From contig CM043785.1 of the NCBI GenBank assembly GCA_023974075.1, forward strand, positions 23,935,169 to 23,999,168: a stretch of 64,000 nucleotides of DNA, read 5' to 3'. The translations under genes and the position numbers were made by a program. This document shows, in pieces, positions 59,964 to 64,000 of the stretch. The DNA comes from Chaenocephalus aceratus (taxonomy: Eukaryota > Chordata > Actinopteri > Perciformes > Channichthyidae). Position 1 is the stretch's first letter, and every line of letters begins with the position of its first letter. Under the pieces are notes generated by a model that was not told where the DNA came from, did no database searches, and saw nothing but the letters and a program-made list of their open reading frames with translations.

Positions 59964-60338
59964 GAAGGTCTTCGTATCCTATCTAAAACTATGCATGAGC
60001 AATCAGGGATACACAATCCCCTTGAAGAGTGGTTTGCTAACATGTTTGGTCAATGGAAGGGTTTAATAATGTCTCTTTTTATTTCTGTAGGTACTTTTGT
60101 GGCCATTTTAATAACCTGTGGGTGTTGTTGTGTGCCGTGCATCCGCTCATTATGTGTCAGACTAATCAGTTCCACCATTGAAGGAAAAGATGCTTCTCCC
60201 CCCCGTATCAAATGCCTCTGTAGGCCTGTGTCTCGGAGGGAGAGGACGAGTATGGGGACTCAGCTTTTTGACATGTTTTGGTCTCCCTCTCCTTCTGCCA
60301 TAAGAAATTGCTATGAAGGGCTGTTTCCGAATGTTTAA
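59964..60338 (+). pseudogene. env: env transmembrane subunit, C-terminal part
   Basis: In the frame opening at 59955, residues 5-35 are an amphipathic ectodomain segment, 37-54 (LIMSLFISVGTFVAILIT) a membrane helix, followed by a cysteine cluster GCCCVPC (likely palmitoylation) and a basic cytoplasmic tail of about 70 residues. The tail contains YEGL, a possible tyrosine sorting motif. The coding sequence belongs to the env that stops at 59796, from which it is separated by the retroposon. The Met at 59955 lies in the insert and is not a natural start. Confidence 0.85.
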
Positions 60339-60419
60339 AGGGCTCTAAATATAATGTTGAGAGATGAACACAGTGGAGAGGAGCGACAATAGTTATGTTT
60401 CAAGTGCCTTGTGTAAGTT

Positions 60420-60449
60420 GCACTCTTTTTTAAGAGTGCAAAAGAGGGA
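60420..60449 (+). other. hairpin and polypurine tract before the 3' LTR
   Basis: gcactctt (60420-60427) and aagagtgc (60432-60439) form a perfect 8-bp stem with a TTTT loop. It directly abuts the polypurine tract aaaagaggga (60440-60449), the primer for plus-strand DNA, two bases before the LTR. Confidence 0.75.
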
Positions 60450-60451
60450 AT

Positions 60452-61552
60452 TGTGGAGAGATATTGTACCAAAGAAGTGTGTTACATTTGAAATGGCAGA
60501 AAGTCTTGTTGCAATTTCCAGACATTAAAAGAGGTCTGTTGAGTTTCTCTGGTAATTATCAATAGTAGCAGTTAAGTGAATACTGTTCAAACAATACCTG
60601 TGTTTGTGTTTTATAGTGATTTCTCTGTTTTATCCTTTCATAAATGTGAGGACTAAAATGGCGATAGACAAAGGGCTGTTAAAAGTAAACTGGGTTTTAT
60701 TAGTGTGGGGGAGGTGGAGATATGCAGGACAGGGTGCTTGGTGGGGAGAGTATATTCTGTTTTAGATCTCTGGCAGGCCATGTTTCAAGGAAGTCTACAT
60801 ATCTTTATACAATAGTATATGTGTGGGTTTATACATTCCTGTGTGTTAATAGTTGAAGGAACAAAAGGTACATTTTTCCTCTCAAATATAGAGAGGTTTT
60901 TTATAGATTCCTGAAACAATGTTCCCTTTTTCTTAAAAGTAGATTAGCGCAATAGTCTTTTTGTTTGACTTTTTACCTGTTTATCAAAAGGGTGTTTTAA
61001 GCTATTTGTGAAGAAGGAAGATGCAGAATTAATGGTGATTTCTGTTTTGAGTGTAAAGATTATCCCTGAGAATGTTTTTCTGGGTTAAACCATCGATAGG
61101 CTTTGCAAATTGGGAGGGACATTTCCCCTGATTTTAATGAGGTGCATCCTGCAGGCCTTCCCAACCCCTGTGGCTTTAATAGCTGCCATGCGCTGATTCC
61201 CTGTGAGATAGCGTTTTGGTATCTCCCAAATGAAACGCCACCCCTTCTTAGTATTAGGGAAATGTGTATCTTGTTGTTGGGTCTCTCTCCATGCGCTGAC
61301 AAGACGAAAGGATGTCCGCAGCGCGTGAATAAGGGCGGAGTACTCCACACGTTGCTTATATGATTCTTTGAATTGTATAGTAATGTATTATATTATATCG
61401 TATTGCATTATTACTTTGTTTAATTAAAACGGATTATTGTTTAACTGGTATCCTGGTGTCTTCTAATTCCCTCCCTGTTATGATTTCAAGCAGGACTCGT
61501 CAAAACAACACGCGGTGAGGAGTTGGGTTGTAAGAACCCCCACCCCCCAACA
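60452..61552 (+). repeat. 3' LTR of the provirus, 1101 bp
   Basis: Same length and ends as the 5' LTR. I see differences at six positions: gtgaag/gttaag, tgccag/tggcag, taagga/taaaga, aacacc/aacccc, ttcata/ttaata and tccgtc/tccctc. Followed by ATTG of the target duplication and then the rest of the hAT element. Confidence 0.95.
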
Positions 61553-61813
61553 ATTGTTACTTGGCTGTGGGTGCCCTGTCATGATAGGTGTTTATATAAA
61601 TGGTGTTGTTTTGTGTGGTAGAGGGTCGCTGTCATTGATGCCTTTTGCACCCCGGACCACTGTTTTGATATTCCGCTGAAGTATACGCTGTGACGTAATA
61701 TCTCTTCTTTTTTTTCGAGGAAAGGGGGGGTCAGAGGGCCTAGGTATAAAAGTCACGGCTCGCCACTGCAATCGACCTACTGTATATGGTCGTTTTTTGT
61801 AGGAGGACAGGCT

Positions 61814-63760
61814 GGTTATACAATGCCATGAACAAATACAAAAAAAAACGTATCCAACACAATGTGGGAGTGAAACATGTAATCCCTTTAGGCTTTCAAG
61901 TTTAAGAAATATTTTGAAGTTAATTGACTCCATAACAAAAGACTCATTTTCAAAGTGAAAAAGATTAAATGAATGCCTCACTAAATAAACAGAGCAATCA
62001 TACACTTGACTGGAAATGACCATAAATACTTTTTGCTCATTGACAACACAAACCAACTGGTGTTTTTCCATTATAAATCATTACATGTCTGCAGTATCAT
62101 TCATTATGCAATACAGGCTCTATCCATAGCTGACAACAATTAATCCTCATAAAAAGAGGGAGGTGAGAGCAGCAGAAAGACTAAGAACATCCTGTAATCC
62201 CAGTGGTGATTTAGTATGGATTTACCATTTGACAGTGTCAGGGTCTTCAAGGGGAGAGAAGAGAAAAGGTGATGAGTAGCAGAAAACAGCGTTGTTGGTT
62301 GAAAAGCCAAGAAAAAGTTGGAGAGTGCACATTGCCCTTTTATGATGGTCTGGTGAAGATTGTTGTGTGTTCACCTGTTGCAGTTGATTGCAGTAACAGA
62401 GCTTTTTGGAGTTCATTGTGAATAAATACCTCTTTTTCGTTTGGGAATTCAGGTGAAAAAAAACTGGTCTGTAAAAACAAGTGTTTGTTCCTTAAAATAG
62501 ATGGAGAATATCCTCAATTGCAGTAAATCATGTTGGCAAGTCTCCGCTCTGATGTTGTTTTTAAGACAAGATATTGCACATATTTTTACGAGACTCGAGA
62601 AGTTAAAGCATGATGAATTTAATGTCCTTGTTACCGTACTAAGTTATCTTTAACTCCCTCGACCTTGGTCTTATTTTTACATTTTTTTCCACTTTCCTTG
62701 AATCTGTTGGGTTTTATCCAACAGTGTTTGAGGTTTCAAAGTTTATTTTAGTAGAGACTCCAAGTGCTTTTGAAGGTATGAGGACATGTTGTTATTGTAA
62801 GTACATAATAGAATGTTTGTACACTAAATGGAGACAAATATGTCATGCAGTTTGGATTAAATGAGTCACACTTGGAATCTATTGTATAATCAAAGCTTTT
62901 CTTATACTGTTTCAAGATGCAACCCCCATACCCTAATTTATTCCATCTGTCTGGTACATTCTTAGTGTGTAAAGTAGGAAATGGCAATTTGGAACAACAA
63001 ACTTTCCTTTTTTGCTGAATACAGACACAGTATGCAACATTGTTTTTTATGTACCTTGACTAATTATGGGAGGACGAGGTTAAGGAGTACCTAAAAGTCT
63101 ACGTCCATTCCCATTTGCATTATATCTGATTCCTGATTAATTTGAGGGGGTTATAACCATTTTTACATTATTAATATAGTCATTTCTTAACAAGGCCTTG
63201 CAACTGTTTTTGCTGGAGACTCAAAATGTGACTAGGTTAATTTACATACTGTATAATTGAAGGACAAGGACTTTTTCAGTTCATATTTTGGTTGGGATAT
63301 GGATATAAGTTTGGTGCAACACTCTAAACCCTAATCTTAACAAATCCTTTATTGGACCTTAAACTAAACTGTTCAAATTGTGCAAATAAACATAGATCAA
63401 ATCATTATTCATTATGGCCAATAGCTTGGTCACTTTCACACAAGTTGTAAACTATTATATTTTCAACTTGAAATATAATGATATGCAACAGTTGAATTAA
63501 ATACAATTGTTTATGTGCAGCTGAGAATTTTTATGTTAGGAAAATGAGAAACAGTGAAACGGGTCCAGCTAATAAACAGACCCCTGGATGCTTTAGTAGA
63601 TATGTAGTGAAGGTCATAATGTCATGTTGGGGTAGGAGAAGGGAGATCAGTGTCGTATACTGAATGAAGAATCACTTTTTATGGAGGAGCTGAACTGAGC
63701 TCAGCAGGAGGAACACCACTTGAGTGAAACAGCAGTGAATCTCCTTGTGAGGATCTGCAG
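61814..63760. other. no recognised gene
   Basis: AT-rich DNA. The longest ORF (61592-62071 minus) starts in non-repetitive sequence and runs into hAT sequence, without motifs. No transposon ends were resolved. Confidence 0.5.
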
Positions 63761-63779
63761 TACTTCCTCCTTATTGTTC

Positions 63780-64000
63780 CCCTTTCTGTGTTTGTTTTGT
63801 CTGTTTGTCTATGTGTCTGTCTCCCTGGCTGGGCGTGGCTACCTACATTCCGATTCCCGCCAACTCACCTCCTCAGCTGCTGCTCATCTCACTGATTGCC
63901 ACTACTCACCTGCACCTGCTTAAAACCCTGGTTCCCATCTTCAGACTTCGCCAGTTCTTCGTTTATTCTTCAGTGGTAAACTATCGTCCAGGCCTACTAG
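63780..64000 (+). repeat. possible 5' end of a dispersed retroelement
   Basis: From about 63820 the sequence becomes GC-rich (ctggctgggcgtggctac, cacctgcacctgcttaaaac, cttcgccagttcttcg). This resembles the 5' leaders of fish LINEs that recur genome-wide. The element would extend beyond the window. Recognition is by appearance only. Confidence 0.3.

Larger units (their letters stand above)
47766..61552 (+). mobile_element. endogenous retrovirus, full structure, class I-like, defective
   Basis: The 13.8-kb provirus has 5' LTR 47766-48866, primer site 48869, leader, gag, pro, pol, env, polypurine tract 60440-60449 and 3' LTR 60452-61552. ATTG flanks both ends (47762-47765 and 61553-61556), a 4-bp duplication typical of gamma/epsilon-like viruses. 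Gag and pro-pol share a frame across one UGA (53113-53115), RT has YVDD, integrase has a GPY block, and env has CX6CC. These together support a class I (gamma/epsilon-like) relative. Breaks: two frame changes in gag, nonsense codons at 54034 and 54364, a frameshift near 56385, and an insertion in env. It interrupts the hAT at 46856-61768. Confidence 0.95.
46856..61768 (+). mobile_element. hAT-like element interrupted by the provirus
   Basis: CAGTGGCGAGCCGTCA at 46856 pairs with GACGGCTCGCCACTG-like sequence ending at 61768. The 8-bp word caatcgac flanks both ends (46848-46855, 61769-61776). Without the provirus the element would be about 1.1 kb. A short plus-strand frame (about 47535-47740: HFSDSDDIVANLLTESF, then CLSDLIIKGRPKSF) resembles the start of TTF/ZMYM-type zinc-finger hAT proteins, but it is frameshifted near 47630 and lacks the rest. 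It sits in the right inverted repeat of foldback copy 3. Confidence 0.85.
40885..61813. mobile_element. foldback element, copy 3, expanded by nested insertions
   Basis: The left arm (gtcctccaactcatacgacc, aggtcgattgttcaa, then cgttttaaagt, cgaccctc-type sequence and gcttccatgtaaag) reappears inverted in the right arm at about 45240-46850 and 61777-61813. Sequences such as agtggatgagtactgcagat and tttaaaccaat are shared with copies 1 and 2. Nested insertions occupy 42076-42262, about 42570-42876, 42972-44942, 45635-46630 and 46856-61768. Outer boundaries are approximate, and no target duplication was found. Confidence 0.65.

Noticed and set aside
58009..60338. Domesticated env gene
   Set aside because: The frame is broken by a retroposon and sits in an otherwise recent provirus with both LTRs; nothing indicates host use.

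Overview
The window looks like an intergenic or intronic stretch of a teleost fish genome, probably percomorph. The evidence is an L2-clade LINE with a TGTAA-type tail, a Rex1-like LINE, several hAT, Kolobok and Harbinger-type DNA transposon remnants, a tRNA-derived SINE with an L2 tail, and a gamma/epsilon-like endogenous retrovirus. I recognise no host protein-coding gene, rRNA or tRNA gene and no CRISPR array. Nearly every substantial ORF belongs to a mobile element. The species assignment is inference.

Layout. 1-115 is the end of a DNA transposon. 316-2860 is a decayed LTR retrotransposon on the minus strand (gag, protease, tRNA-Pro-like primer site, partial LTR). About 2850-7110 is a Rex1-like LINE that was hit by a hAT element (5055-7072), itself hit by a second hAT element (5171-6161). 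7982 to about 11440 is a minus-strand L2 LINE with one uninterrupted 975-residue endonuclease/reverse-transcriptase ORF. 11440-18780 holds nothing I recognise. 18787-19050 is a retroposon fragment. 19116-22184 is the first of three related long-inverted-repeat (foldback) elements. 23553-24637 and 30027-31015 are non-autonomous inverted-repeat elements. 31206-37581 is the second foldback element, carrying a solo LTR and a Kolobok-type element with a THAP exon. Then come a SINE (37768-37951) and a Harbinger-like MITE (39053-39657).

The last third (about 40885-61813) is the third foldback element, filled by later insertions: a Kolobok remnant, a three-exon BED-finger hAT (42972-44942), a second copy of the hAT family seen at 5171, and a further hAT-like element (46856-61768). 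Inside that last element sits a 13.8-kb provirus (47766-61552). The nesting is read from target-site duplications and from comparison with uninterrupted sister copies.

The provirus has two 1101-bp LTRs differing at about six positions, a 4-bp ATTG target duplication, a primer site resembling the tRNA-Trp complement, a splice donor in the leader, gag, pro-pol in the same frame as gag behind a single UGA, and a gamma-type env with a CxxC motif and a CX6CC motif. It is defective as read: gag changes frame twice, pol has two nonsense codons and one frameshift, and env is split by a short retroposon. The leader, gag, the integrase tail and the pol-env spacer all contain short tandem repeats, which is a notable feature of this lineage.
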